From: CANLBN01 sp965230205
Lineage (GTDB): Bacteria > Pseudomonadota > Gammaproteobacteria > Pseudomonadales > Cellvibrionaceae
Assembly: GCA_965230205.1 (NCBI GenBank)
Contig: OZ245996.1
Location: forward strand, 3,906,001 to 3,970,000
DNA: 64,000 nt
Direction of reading: 5' to 3'
Shown here: piece after piece, positions 27,627-37,136 of the stretch
Numbering within the stretch: the stretch's first letter is position 1
How the letters are laid out: each line of letters starts with the position of its first letter
Translations under genes and position numbers: made by a program
The notes under the pieces: generated by a model
Database searches by the model: none
Seen by the model: only the letters and a program-made list of their open reading frames with translations
What the model was told of the DNA's origin: nothing

Positions 27627-28601
27627 TTATAGTGGTTGTACCGACACGGCAATGCGCCGAGCTGTGGCAGTTGGTACTTCACCAACAACAGCAATACTTC
27701 GGCCGACTTGTAATGAAGCCGGGGTAACAACAACGACAGTTGCACCGTGACGAGCAGTGGCTTTTGTCAAGTCATCAGGCTGATGATTCACCACAAATAC
27801 TGATATAGAGACCAAGCCATCGGCAAACATTAGCACCTGCTCGCCTTGAGCAGTTATGCGGTTACCGACAGAAACAAAACCATCTGGCAACCATTTAACC
27901 TGCCATGCGGGTTGAAACTGTTCCGTATGGCATGGTTCCACCTCCTGTACACGCCATGAATAGTCTAAATCTTCACTCGTATCAGGCTCATTTAAACCAT
28001 CAGGAAATTCTATAGAAACGGTTTGTAAACGTTCAATAATCGTCGTTTTATAATAAGTGACGACCTTCAGCAAAAGACCAGTTTCTTTATCTACACTGTA
28101 ACGATAGCCATAACGTAAATTATCTTTTGGCAAAATATCAAAAACAATAGCCTGACGATTAGCAACTCTTTCTAGCCCTTTTGTTTTAAGCGTATAAGCA
28201 GATAATGATGTTGAAGGCAGGATTGTAGGCCATAACCCCCAGCGTGTAGCACCTTGATTACAACCCGACAGCCCCTGCTCACGAATAACCTGACGACGGG
28301 GCCCATCCATAAAAATTAGTTGTTGGTTGACAGTATTATTTTCAACTTTATGTTTAAGCTTATAGGTCGTGATGAACCCATTAGCTTCATAAGTCAACAA
28401 ACTCTGGTAATTAAAATATTTATTTGCCGCAGATAGAACAGAGAAAAGGTCTTGTAATGAACTTATAACAACTTCTTCGCTAGGCGGAGAAATCTCACCT
28501 GGCGAGCTTTTATCTGAAAAATCATCATCAGCTGAAGCTGTAAGAAGAGTAGAAAATGCACTAAGCAAAAATACAAAAAGACAAGCTATAAAACGCGGCA
28601 T
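27627..28601 (-). CDS. rseB: Sigma-E regulator RseB/MucB
   Basis: This periplasmic protein binds RseA and shields it from DegS-type cleavage while sensing lipoprotein or LPS signals. A signal peptide (FIACLFVFLLSAFSTLLTASA) precedes the N-terminal LolA-like lipid-binding domain and the C-terminal domain with the MucB/RseB sequence LPDGF. The frame is open 11 codons further up from a TTG, but ATG at 28601 places the signal peptide correctly. It follows rseA by 85 bp. Confidence 0.93.
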   Translation of the reverse strand: MPRFIACLFVFLLSAFSTLLTASADDDFSDKSSPGEISPPSEEVVISSLQDLFSVLSAANKYFNYQSLLTYEANGFITTYKLKHKVENNTVNQQLIFMDGPRRQVIREQGLSGCNQGATRWGLWPTILPSTSLSAYTLKTKGLERVANRQAIVFDILPKDNLRYGYRYSVDKETGLLLKVVTYYKTTIIERLQTVSIEFPDGLNEPDTSEDLDYSWRVQEVEPCHTEQFQPAWQVKWLPDGFVSVGNRITAQGEQVLMFADGLVSISVFVVNHQPDDLTKATARHGATVVVVTPASLQVGRSIAVVGEVPTATARRIAVSVQPL

Positions 28602-28686
28602 TAAGTAGCCCAAGTTGTGGGTTATGGTGGGCAAATAATACTATTGAACAGTAAAAATCACTAATAAACAGTAGCTCAAAAGTGAA

Positions 28687-29313
28687 CTACTGCTCAGCGT
28701 CAGGAACTCTTACAAAAGGTAAAACACCTTGTTGAGTATTTTGTGAGTTGTTTTCAGCATGTTCAAGCATCAGTCGATTAACTTCACCTTCCATTTGCTC
28801 AAGCTGTTGTTGAGTCGCCTCATTAATAATAATAGGCTTCTGTTGAGTCCCTGCAGGGACTTGACTGCCAACCACACGAACTGATGTATCATTGCCAAGT
28901 TCAGGCTGACTAGACACTGGGGCAGAAGGAGTCGTCGGCGTACTGGCAATATTCGTTGCAGGTCCAGTTGGGGCAAACTGAACTCCGACTACTACGGCTC
29001 CAGCTACAGAAGCTGCAACTGCAAAACGTCCAAGATTGGACCAAACACTCGTTTTAGCCTTTTTCTTTGAAGAATAAGTAGGCTCATCTGCGATTGCTTC
29101 TGATATTGAGAAAGACAAATCAACAGGTTTCTCTAAATTTACATCACTACGCAGTGCTGCACTCGCTAATTGATAACGATGCCAACGGTCATTAACGTCA
29201 TCAGCATCTGACTTTAATATACGTCGAAGCTCTAATTCAGAAGCTTCTCCATCCATTAATGCAGACAAAGATTCATTTAACTGTTGCTGTGCTGATTGTT
29301 CTTTTGCGGACAT
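28687..29313 (-). CDS. rseA: Anti-sigma-E factor RseA/MucA
   Basis: A cytoplasmic N-terminal domain (about 1-85; NESLSALMDGEASELELRRIL is the conserved sigma-binding start), one membrane helix (about 92-110, FAVAASVAGAVVVGVQFA) and a Ser/Thr/Pro/Gln-rich periplasmic tail form the MucA pattern. It holds RpoE at the membrane until regulated proteolysis. The 208 residues are usual. It is co-directional with rpoE, 160 bp downstream. Confidence 0.94.
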   Translation of the reverse strand: MSAKEQSAQQQLNESLSALMDGEASELELRRILKSDADDVNDRWHRYQLASAALRSDVNLEKPVDLSFSISEAIADEPTYSSKKKAKTSVWSNLGRFAVAASVAGAVVVGVQFAPTGPATNIASTPTTPSAPVSSQPELGNDTSVRVVGSQVPAGTQQKPIIINEATQQQLEQMEGEVNRLMLEHAENNSQNTQQGVLPFVRVPDAEQ

Positions 29314-29473
29314 AAATTAACACCAATAAAAATGATGGATTATTATAAAGTTAAAATTCAGACCTGGTTTTTATGACAAAGTTCACAAAAAGTCATAATT
29401 ATTTCACCGGATTAAATTTTATCAATAAATTCATAGAGTTAGGGGCAAAAGCCCACATCAACTCAAGCTATTT

Positions 29474-30058
29474 TCAAGCCATTAGAGGCTGAACAACCTT
29501 ATCTATCGCTTCCCTAGCCCTAAAAATTCGAGACCGAACAGTACCAACTGGACATTCCATAATACTGGCAATCTCTTCATAACTCAGACCTTCCATTTCG
29601 CGTAAAGTTACAGCTGTTCTTAAATCTTCGGGCAGCTGAGAGATTGCATTTTCAACGGCCGACTGTAATTGATCACAAAACAGACTGCTTTCAGGAGTAT
29701 CAAAATCCTGTAAATTATCATTCCCAGCAAAATGCTCAGCATCATCAACGTCAACATCCGTTGCTGGGGGGCGGCGCCCTCGGGATATCAGATGATTTTT
29801 AGCGGTATTAATCGCAATACGATACATCCAAGTATAAAAAGCACTATCGCCACGAAAATTTTCTAGGGCGCGGTAAGCTTTAATAAAAGCTTCTTGCACA
29901 ACATCATGAACATCCGCCGTATCCCGCACATAGCGATGTACAACTGACACGATTTTATGTTGGTACTTCAATACGAGAAGGTCAAATGCCCTCTTGTCAC
30001 CCTGCTGAACTCGCTCAACCAGTTGTTGATCACTGTCCTGCGCTTTCTGCGCGGTCAT
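29474..30058 (-). CDS. rpoE: RNA polymerase sigma factor RpoE/AlgU
   Basis: This ECF sigma factor governs the envelope stress regulon. Region 2 (DVVQEAFIKAYRALENFRGDSAFYTWMYRIAINTAKN) and region 4 (LREMEGLSYEEIASIMECPVGTVRSRIFRARE) are complete in 194 residues and read like AlgU. It is followed by rseA, rseB, rseC and mucD and is divergent from nadB, as in both E. coli and Pseudomonas. A sigma-E consensus promoter at 30269-30296 predicts autoregulation with a leader of about 200 nt. Confidence 0.97.
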   Translation of the reverse strand: MTAQKAQDSDQQLVERVQQGDKRAFDLLVLKYQHKIVSVVHRYVRDTADVHDVVQEAFIKAYRALENFRGDSAFYTWMYRIAINTAKNHLISRGRRPPATDVDVDDAEHFAGNDNLQDFDTPESSLFCDQLQSAVENAISQLPEDLRTAVTLREMEGLSYEEIASIMECPVGTVRSRIFRAREAIDKVVQPLMA

Positions 30059-30268
30059 GTTTGCTCCCTAGCGTTTTTATTAAACTGCTTTTTAAATGAT
30101 TTTTACAAACTAAGGTCATATTTGATTTAAACAAGTAATATACGACTTATATCTACCACTTATTTAATGGAACCCCTAAAGAATAAACTTCCCTTTTATC
30201 ATACGATTTCCGAATCATCCCCTTTGTTGGCCCTAATTAAATAGAGCCAGTGTATATTTTAACGCCAA

Positions 30269-30296
30269 TCCGACATAGTTTTTCTGGATAAGTTCC
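30269..30296 (-). promoter_or_regulatory. Sigma-E autoregulatory promoter of rpoE
   Basis: On the minus strand GGAACTT (30290-30296) and TCGGA (30269-30273) are separated by 16 bp, matching the sigma-E/AlgU consensus GAACTT-N16-TCTGA at all but one position. The start is predicted near 30262. Confidence 0.8.
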
Positions 30297-30303
30297 AAAG
30301 TGC

Positions 30304-30309
30304 TATACT
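30304..30309 (+). promoter_or_regulatory. -10 element of the nadB promoter
   Basis: TATACT lies 47 bp before the nadB ATG. The -35 expected 17 bp upstream (TTTCTG, about 30281) is weak. The rpoE sigma-E -35 box falls inside this promoter's spacer, so the two divergent promoters physically overlap. Confidence 0.5.
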
Positions 30310-30355
30310 GGCCCGCTAAAATAAATTCTATTAAATTCAATTAAGTAGTGTACCA

Positions 30356-31981
30356 ATGAATAACCATTTTCGTCACGATATTCTTGTCATAGGCAGCGGC
30401 GCTGCAGGATTGGCCCTCGCCCTCAATTTATCGGAATTCGGAAAAATTGCGGTACTCAGTAAAAACAGGCTAAAAGATGGTTCTACTTGGTATGCTCAGG
30501 GCGGCATTGCCGCTGTCTTAGATGATACCGACTCTATTGAAGCCCACGTTAAAGATACATTGAACGCTGGTGGCGGCTTATGCCACCCCGACGCCGTTCG
30601 TTTTACCGTTGAAAATAGTGCTGAAGCTATTCAGTGGCTAGTAGACCAAGGGGTTACATTTACACGCAATGAGGATAATAGTGACTTCCATTTGACGAAA
30701 GAAGGTGGACACAGTCACCGACGCATTATTCATAGTGCAGATGCCACAGGTAAAGCCGTTCACAGCACCCTGATAGAACGCATCCAAGCAAGTAATAATG
30801 TTGATATTTTCGAGCAACATATTGCGATCGATTTAATACAGCAAGCGGATGCCAATAGCCGTCGTTTACGTTGCAGCGGCGCTTATGTTTACAACCGTGA
30901 AGATGATGTTGTTTGTACCTTTCAAGCAAAAGTGGTCATCCTGGCAACAGGCGGGGCAAGCAAAGCTTATTTATATACCAGTAATCCTGATGGCGCGAGT
31001 GGTGACGGTATAGCCATGGCGTGGCGGGCAGGCTGCCGTGTTGCCAATATGGAATTCAATCAATTCCATCCTACTTGTTTATTTCACCCCAATGCTAAAA
31101 CACTCTTGATTACAGAAGCATTAAGAGGTGAAGGGGCTCACCTCAAGTTACCCAATGGTAAACGCTTTATGCACCGTTTTAGCCAGCAAAAAGAGCTGGC
31201 ACCTCGAGACATTGTTGCTCGTGCAATCGACCATGAAATAAAACGACTGGGGTGCGATCATTTATATTTGGATATCAGCCACAAATCGACAGACTTTATC
31301 AACGAGCATTTTCCTAATGTTAAAAAAAGCTGCCTTAAATACGGTATCGATATTACGAAAGACCCAATCCCTGTTGTGCCTGCAGCACATTACACCTGCG
31401 GCGGCATTATGGTCGATGAAAATGGCCAATCTGATTTGATGAATCTTTACGCCATTGGCGAGACATCGTTTACTGGCTTACATGGCGCAAATCGTATGGC
31501 CAGTAATTCTCTACTGGAATGCTTGGTCTATGCGCGATCAGCAGCACAACATATAAAAGAAAATCTGAACAATATCCCTGACGTGGATACACCTAACCCT
31601 TGGGATGAATCCAGAGTGACAGATTCTGATGAAGATGTTGTGATATCACATAACTGGGATGAATTACGTCGCTTCATGTGGGACTACGTTGGCATTGTAC
31701 GTACGCAGAAAAGATTAGAGCGTGCTCAACATCGGATTAAATTATTACAAAGAGAAATCTCTGAATACTATAGCAACTATAAAGTCAGTAATGATTTAAT
31801 CGAGCTACGCAACTTGGCAACCGTTTCTCAACTTATTATCCGCTCGGCCATGGAACGCAAGGAAAGCCGTGGTTTACACTACTCATTAGATTTTCCTGAA
31901 CTAGGCGGAGTGGCAAGAGATACTATTTTAGTCCCTACTAATTTTGCTGCGCAGAATATTATCGTCGATAAAATAGTATAG
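30356..31981 (+). CDS. nadB: L-aspartate oxidase
   Basis: This FAD enzyme oxidises L-aspartate to iminoaspartate, the first step of de novo NAD synthesis. The N-terminal dinucleotide fold reads VIGSGAAGLALAL; active-site blocks STWYAQGGIAAVL, GGHSHRRIIHSADATG, EFNQFHPT and HYTCGGIMVDENG are intact. At 541 residues it is full length compared with E. coli (540). The stop codon TAG at 31979-31981 shares its last two bases with the terminal repeat of the inverted-repeat element copy 2, which therefore begins exactly at the gene's end. It is divergent from rpoE. Confidence 0.97.
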   Translation: MNNHFRHDILVIGSGAAGLALALNLSEFGKIAVLSKNRLKDGSTWYAQGGIAAVLDDTDSIEAHVKDTLNAGGGLCHPDAVRFTVENSAEAIQWLVDQGVTFTRNEDNSDFHLTKEGGHSHRRIIHSADATGKAVHSTLIERIQASNNVDIFEQHIAIDLIQQADANSRRLRCSGAYVYNREDDVVCTFQAKVVILATGGASKAYLYTSNPDGASGDGIAMAWRAGCRVANMEFNQFHPTCLFHPNAKTLLITEALRGEGAHLKLPNGKRFMHRFSQQKELAPRDIVARAIDHEIKRLGCDHLYLDISHKSTDFINEHFPNVKKSCLKYGIDITKDPIPVVPAAHYTCGGIMVDENGQSDLMNLYAIGETSFTGLHGANRMASNSLLECLVYARSAAQHIKENLNNIPDVDTPNPWDESRVTDSDEDVVISHNWDELRRFMWDYVGIVRTQKRLERAQHRIKLLQREISEYYSNYKVSNDLIELRNLATVSQLIIRSAMERKESRGLHYSLDFPELGGVARDTILVPTNFAAQNIIVDKIV

Positions 31982-32242
31982 GAACCTCTGATTAACCTCG
32001 GATAACTTCTGGCCGATAGGCGTTCCCGAAATCAAGGCGTCTCTTTGCAGTAATGTCTAGACCTTGCAAGAAGAGACAACACAGATATCGGGAGCGCCTG
32101 TCGGCCCCGCAGGGCGTGGCTTAAATGCGGTTATGCTACGTTGTACTTCTTGCTAAGGACACACCATTAGCGGCGAAGTACGCCTTGCCTAAACGCATTT
32201 TAAACTCACGCAGAAGTCATTCGAGGTTAACCAGAGATTCCT
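31980..32242 (-). repeat. MITE-like paired inverted-repeat element, copy 2
   Basis: This is a 263-bp element, inverted relative to copy 1. Its 21-bp ends (31980-32000 and 32222-32242) match each other at 19 of 21 positions; the left end is identical to copy 1. The right part, read in reverse, shares with copy 1 the sub-terminal block (TGCGTGAG.TTAAAATGCG) and a central block of about 95 bp at roughly 75% identity by eye. It lacks copy 1's hairpin module but carries its own: a 23-bp arm at 32011-32033 pairs with 32084-32106 (about 20 of 23), with a nested GTCTCTT/AAGAGAC stem. It lies between convergent genes. Confidence 0.85.
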
Positions 32243-32250
32243 ATAAATAA

Positions 32251-33000
32251 TTATGGTAGGTAAATAGTAAAAATCCCACCTTGCAAACTACCGCCATTAG
32301 AAAGCTCTATTCGACCTTTTCGTTCTCCCTGACGATGAAAATGAGCAATTTTTGCAGCAAAAAACAAACCTAATTGTGTGCTGTCTGTACTGCTTTTAGT
32401 ATTTTTATTTTCAGCAATAGCAGCATCAATCATAAATTCAGGAAAACCACCACCATCATCTTCAACATTGATAATTAACGTATTATCCTCTACTCTGGCA
32501 GAAAGGTGTATTCTAGATTTAGCATAGCGAGCAGCATTAATTAATATATTGTGGATAACATTACCCACTAATTCATTATCGTAAAACCATGCCAGATCAT
32601 CATCACAGTCTATTGTTAACTCAATATTTTTCGTGCGAAATAGCACATCATTTCTGGCGACCTGATCTTCAAATGTCTCCGATATATAATTTTCATCCAG
32701 GTTAAAAGGCAGGTTTTTTTGTTGCAATCGATAAATGGTTAAGAGCTGTATTAGCTCCGAATTAATTCTTGAAGCTTCATACTGCAAAATAGAAAAGTGG
32801 TTTTTTTGCACATCATCCTGTGGGGCGGCATGATCAATCACTTCTTCTAATGACGTTAGCAACATACCTAAAGAGTTTTTCATATCGTGCACACTAGAGG
32901 CTAAAACGAATGAAAAATCTAACCCTTCGTCTTCTGATTCAGTCACATTAGCTAAGCTTTCATTTTCTATATAGTTGTTACTAGGAAACTCACTAGACAT
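32251..33000 (-). CDS. Small cytoplasmic sensor histidine kinase
   Basis: This 249-residue kinase has no membrane segment and no recognisable sensor domain. The H box is H38 in SSVHDMKNSLGMLLTSLEE; N box NVIHNILINAARYA, D/G1 box VEDDGGGFPEF and a G2-like TQLGLFFAAKIAHFH form the HATPase domain, so catalysis looks intact. The start is 10 bp after the stop of the receiver-TPR gene, indicating an operon and a cognate pair; signal input must come from protein partners. Confidence 0.88.
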   Translation of the reverse strand: MSSEFPSNNYIENESLANVTESEDEGLDFSFVLASSVHDMKNSLGMLLTSLEEVIDHAAPQDDVQKNHFSILQYEASRINSELIQLLTIYRLQQKNLPFNLDENYISETFEDQVARNDVLFRTKNIELTIDCDDDLAWFYDNELVGNVIHNILINAARYAKSRIHLSARVEDNTLIINVEDDGGGFPEFMIDAAIAENKNTKSSTDSTQLGLFFAAKIAHFHRQGERKGRIELSNGGSLQGGIFTIYLP

Positions 33001-33010
33001 TACATTTTTC

Positions 33011-34639
33011 CTATTTTTGAGCAGTTAATGTATTTAACATATCTTGCAATTGACGATAACGATTAAACTGCGGACTCTCCGCTTTTACATAGCGTTTCAT
33101 TATCTTAAAAATTTCTACACAACGGTTGATACTTTCATCATCCGCTCCTAGATCTCGTATTTTTCCTAACAATGCTTGGACTAAATTAAGTTTGACTCCA
33201 AGGTATCGAGGGTAGCGCTTTTCAACCTTTGAAAAAAAATCAATGGCTTCTTCATATTTTTTAGCTTTATATGCATCAATTCCCTTTCTATTTGCCTTTG
33301 CTAGCATTTTTTTCCCTTTATCACTAATAGGCTCTGATAACAATGAATCAATCTTCTCCAATGCCGGTTCATTATCTTGATAACGCTGGATTAGCTCCTG
33401 TGTTTTTTTATGAGCTAAATCATGCTTGCCATTCGCAATCATAGTATTGACAATTTCAATTTCTATATCTATAGAAATATAATCCTGGTCAGACAATAAA
33501 TCGGTAGTAGCATCCAGTATTTCTTGAGATTTTTTAGACTCACCTTGCAACCCCAACAGTTGACTATTTAGCAGCTGTGTTTTGATTGTTGTTTCCTGAT
33601 CAACATTATTATCACTCTCTAGACTACTCAATATTTTCATTGCTTCCTGCACTATTTCACCCGCCTTAGTTGCATCATTATCATAAAATTTAGCAACAGC
33701 TTTCGCAAAATCTAATTTATTTTCAACACTATTATGACGAGAGTTAACACCGTACTTAATTGTTTTACGATAAGCTTGCGATGCAACCTCCGCATCACCA
33801 TTCTCCATTGCCTGATGCGCAAGAGATAACTGCCTGCCTAAAGACATTGGCGATATCTCTACCGCTTTTTGTAAATTTTTTTGTAATTCGTCATTTTCAT
33901 CAAGTGCTTTTAATGCAATAGAGAGAACATCATACGCTTTCATGCAACTTGGGTTAGCAGTGATAATATCATTCAGCCAATCCACTGCTGTCTTATATTC
34001 GCCCTTAGCAATTTTTACTTTTGCTAATCCAACTTGAGCCCAATCTAATGCCCTTACTTCTAAAACGCTACGGCAAATAGCTTCAGCTGCATCTAGATCA
34101 TTCGTTTCTAGATAAAGCTCAGCAAGTAATTTCTGACATTCCATATTGTAACGAGAGTTTTCCGTTAGCTTTTTCTCTAACAACTCAATAGCCGTAGATT
34201 TCTCGTTTTTAATAAGGCTACTGTAAACATCCAGCATTTCTTTGCGTTTATTCAAGAGCCGTTTTAAACGCTGTTCGATAACCTTTGTTGTTATTGGCTT
34301 AGTGAGATAAGCATCGGGCTCACAATCATAAGCAGACATTACTACATTGCGACTTGTTTCTGCTGAGAGTAATATAAAGATATCTTGAGGCTGCAATAGC
34401 TTGTTAGTGCGCAATTCTTCAAGCACTTGCTGGCCATTTTTACCTCTACCTAAGTTATAATCACACAAGATAATATCGTAGTGATTTTTCTGGCAGCGAT
34501 TTAAAGCCTCCTCGCCTGAACCAACACTATCCACAAGGCTAAATCCTAGCTCATGCATAATCTTGTTAAGTGTCATACGAAAACTATTGAAATCATCGAT
34601 AATGAGAACATGTAGTTTTTCATAAAGAGTTGGCGACAT
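33011..34639 (-). CDS. Response regulator with C-terminal tetratricopeptide repeats
   Basis: The N-terminal receiver (1-125) has D15/D16, phosphoacceptor D60 (IILCDYNLG), S92 and K114 (YLTKPIT). The remaining 400 residues are helical repeats of the TPR type (for example LLAELYLETNDLDAAEAICRSVLEV cut into pairs of about 34 residues), with no DNA-binding or enzymatic output. It likely changes protein-protein contacts upon phosphorylation by the kinase encoded 10 bp downstream. Target is unknown. Confidence 0.88.
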   Translation of the reverse strand: MSPTLYEKLHVLIIDDFNSFRMTLNKIMHELGFSLVDSVGSGEEALNRCQKNHYDIILCDYNLGRGKNGQQVLEELRTNKLLQPQDIFILLSAETSRNVVMSAYDCEPDAYLTKPITTKVIEQRLKRLLNKRKEMLDVYSSLIKNEKSTAIELLEKKLTENSRYNMECQKLLAELYLETNDLDAAEAICRSVLEVRALDWAQVGLAKVKIAKGEYKTAVDWLNDIITANPSCMKAYDVLSIALKALDENDELQKNLQKAVEISPMSLGRQLSLAHQAMENGDAEVASQAYRKTIKYGVNSRHNSVENKLDFAKAVAKFYDNDATKAGEIVQEAMKILSSLESDNNVDQETTIKTQLLNSQLLGLQGESKKSQEILDATTDLLSDQDYISIDIEIEIVNTMIANGKHDLAHKKTQELIQRYQDNEPALEKIDSLLSEPISDKGKKMLAKANRKGIDAYKAKKYEEAIDFFSKVEKRYPRYLGVKLNLVQALLGKIRDLGADDESINRCVEIFKIMKRYVKAESPQFNRYRQLQDMLNTLTAQK

Positions 34640-34804
34640 AGTAATAGCAGTTTCAAAACAATGACTTATTCCTATTCAGAATAGACCATTCTGAGCTAAA
34701 TGCTGCTTTCGACACTGATAGATTGTGGCTTGTGCCAGCCATCGCTATAATCCTCTCCCTACTCTTGAACCTATCATCCAAGCTACGTGTTAGCGACTAG
34801 AACT

Positions 34805-35584
34805 ATGCCAAACAAACATCCGATCGACACTATTTATGCAAATCCTTTGGTCGAAATCAGTCATTTCCGCTTTGATGACAATGTTGCCAGTGTCTTTCCA
34901 GATATGATTAAACGTTCGGTACCTGGTTATAACACCATATTAAGTATGATTCGTGATATGAGTGAAAGGTATGCACAACCCAATAGCTACTGTTATGACC
35001 TAGGCTGCTCTTTAGGGGCCGCAACATTAGCAATGCACGAAGGTATTACAGTTAAAAACTGCAAAATCATAGGGGTTGATAATTCTGAAGCGATGATTAA
35101 ACGCTGCCAAACTATTGTCGATCAAGTAAAAATTGATGCGGATAAAGCAACCAATGACAATCAAGTGCCAACCACGACATCAATAGAATTACATTGTAGC
35201 GATGTCGAGTCTGTCGCCATCGAAAAAGCATCTATTGTGGTACTGAACTTCACACTGCAATTTATCCCCATGAAACAGAGGCAAGCTATCATTCAAAAAA
35301 TATACAACGGCTTATTACCTGGCGGGGTTTTATTGTTATCTGAAAAGGTCATTTTTACTGACCCTCCTCATCAACAGTTGATGACGGACTTATACCATAA
35401 CTTCAAACGCACTAATGGCTACAGTGATCTGGAAATTTCTCAAAAAAGAACGGCTCTGGAAAACGTGCTCAAGCCAGAAACGATAGATACTCATAAAACA
35501 CGCTTAAAAACAGCCGGCTTTAATAGTGCTGATGTATGGTTTCAATGCCTGACATTTGCCTCCTTAATCGCAATTAAGGCTTAA
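34805..35584 (+). CDS. cmoA: Carboxy-S-adenosyl-L-methionine synthase CmoA
   Basis: It makes carboxy-SAM from SAM and prephenate for tRNA wobble uridine modification. The conserved N-terminus FRFDDNVASVFPDMIKRSVPGY, the SAM loop YDLGCSLGAATLAM and the motif VVLNFTLQFIP are characteristic of CmoA. A GTG six codons upstream (34787) is in frame; ATG at 34805 gives the family start. cmoB follows after 21 bp, the usual pair. Confidence 0.95.
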   Translation: MPNKHPIDTIYANPLVEISHFRFDDNVASVFPDMIKRSVPGYNTILSMIRDMSERYAQPNSYCYDLGCSLGAATLAMHEGITVKNCKIIGVDNSEAMIKRCQTIVDQVKIDADKATNDNQVPTTTSIELHCSDVESVAIEKASIVVLNFTLQFIPMKQRQAIIQKIYNGLLPGGVLLLSEKVIFTDPPHQQLMTDLYHNFKRTNGYSDLEISQKRTALENVLKPETIDTHKTRLKTAGFNSADVWFQCLTFASLIAIKA

Positions 35585-35605
35585 ATATACAGTCAAGATA
35601 CCCTC

Positions 35606-36586
35606 ATGAGCATGCTACCTTACTACCAAGACTTTTTAGCCTTTTTGCACTCGTCTAACCTGCGAACTTGGGCGGAACGCTTAAGCAATGACATTGAAAC
35701 GACGTTGAATGAGCAACGTTACGGCGATCTGCCAGCCTGGCAAAACGCTTTAGAAACCTTACCCATTATAAAACCAGGCCATATAGATCTTACCTCCAGT
35801 GTTACTGTGGGCAGCTCAGCAGATTCATCCAAAGATGATCATCAACAGCTGAAACAGTGCCTAGAAGCATTGATACCGTGGCGTAAAGGCCCATTCTCAA
35901 TTTTTGATATCAATATTGATACCGAATGGCGTTCTGACTGGAAATGGCAGCGTATTCTTCCCCATATTCACTCATTAAAAGGTCAACAAGTACTAGATAT
36001 TGGCTGTGGTAATGGCTACCACTGTCTACGCATGCTGGGTGAACAGGCTTCACGAGTCGTGGGGGTAGATCCTTCGCCACGCTTTATTATTCAGTTTCTT
36101 ATGCTTAAGCATTATCTTGGCAACATCCCTGTAGATGTATTACCTATAGGTATTGAGTCACTACCTGATAATTTACAGTTATTTGATACAACATTTTCAA
36201 TGGGTGTGCTTTACCATCGTCGCTCGCCCATGGACCACCTTCGAGAACTAAAAGCCACTTTAAGGCCCAATGGCCAACTTGTGCTGGAAACATTAATTAT
36301 TGAGGGAGAATTAGGAGAATGTCTGGTTCCAGAAGGCCGCTATGCAATGATGCGCAATGTCTGGTTTATCCCTTCAGCACCGACCTTAATCAGTTGGCTT
36401 AAAAAATCAGGATTTAACAACCCGCGACTAGTTGATAAGAACGTCACCTCTTTAGAGGAACAACGCTCGACTGAATGGATGAAATTTCAATCTTTACAAG
36501 ATTTCCTAGATCCAGAAAACCCCAATTTAACCTATGAAGGTCACCCCGCCCCCATACGCGGGGTCTTTATTGCCGAGGCCAGCTAA
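35606..36586 (+). CDS. cmoB: tRNA U34 carboxymethyltransferase CmoB
   Basis: It transfers the carboxymethyl group of carboxy-SAM to 5-hydroxyuridine at tRNA position 34, giving cmo5U. The SAM-binding core VLDIGCGNGYHCLRMLG, the preceding block WRSDWKWQRILPHI and FSMGVLYHRRSPMDHL are typical. The 326 residues are usual. It forms an operon with cmoA and ends 4 bp from the convergent fldB stop. Confidence 0.96.
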   Translation: MSMLPYYQDFLAFLHSSNLRTWAERLSNDIETTLNEQRYGDLPAWQNALETLPIIKPGHIDLTSSVTVGSSADSSKDDHQQLKQCLEALIPWRKGPFSIFDINIDTEWRSDWKWQRILPHIHSLKGQQVLDIGCGNGYHCLRMLGEQASRVVGVDPSPRFIIQFLMLKHYLGNIPVDVLPIGIESLPDNLQLFDTTFSMGVLYHRRSPMDHLRELKATLRPNGQLVLETLIIEGELGECLVPEGRYAMMRNVWFIPSAPTLISWLKKSGFNNPRLVDKNVTSLEEQRSTEWMKFQSLQDFLDPENPNLTYEGHPAPIRGVFIAEAS

Positions 36587-36590
36587 GAGA

Positions 36591-37136
36591 TTAATTGGCC
36601 TCATAAAGTTGGGGAAGAATTAGCTGGCACCATTGAACAATACGATTATCCGTTAACTCTTCTTGCTGATCTTCATCGATAGCCAAGCCGACAAAGCAAT
36701 TTTCTGATTCTATTAAAGCTTTAGAAGCTTCAAAATCATATCCTTCCGTAGGCCAATGACCAATAATATTTGCGCCATTTGCGACGATAACATCGTGTAA
36801 CATCCCCATCGCATCTAAAAAATAATCGCCATAGCCAAATTGATCTCCCAAACCGAACAAAGCGACAGTTTTACCTGAAAAATCGACTTCTTCCAGGTCA
36901 TCCCAAAACTCTTCCCAATCAGACTGTATCTGGCCAAAGTCCCAAGTAGGAATACCTAAGATGATTCGCTCATAATCTGCAAAGTTCATTTGAGTTACAT
37001 CAGCGATATCATGAATATCAATGCTTCCCTCAGGGAATTGAGCTTGAATGCGCTCTGCTACAGACTCGGTATTGCCCTCGTCGCTGCCAAAAAACAAACC
37101 AATTTTTGCTACATTATCCACTATATGCTTTACCAC
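36591..37136 (-). CDS. fldB: Long-chain flavodoxin FldB
   Basis: This FMN electron carrier has the phosphate loop FFGSDEGNTE, the tryptophan loop GIPTWDFGQIQSDWEEFWDDL and the tyrosine loop LGDQFGYGDYFLDAMGMLHD followed by GHWPTEGYDF, matching FldB more closely than FldA. The start is uncertain: GTG at 37136 and GTG at 37121 are both in frame and neither has a good ribosome binding site. It is convergent with cmoB. The 414 bp upstream contain no gene. Confidence 0.9.
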   Translation of the reverse strand: MVKHIVDNVAKIGLFFGSDEGNTESVAERIQAQFPEGSIDIHDIADVTQMNFADYERIILGIPTWDFGQIQSDWEEFWDDLEEVDFSGKTVALFGLGDQFGYGDYFLDAMGMLHDVIVANGANIIGHWPTEGYDFEASKALIESENCFVGLAIDEDQQEELTDNRIVQWCQLILPQLYEAN

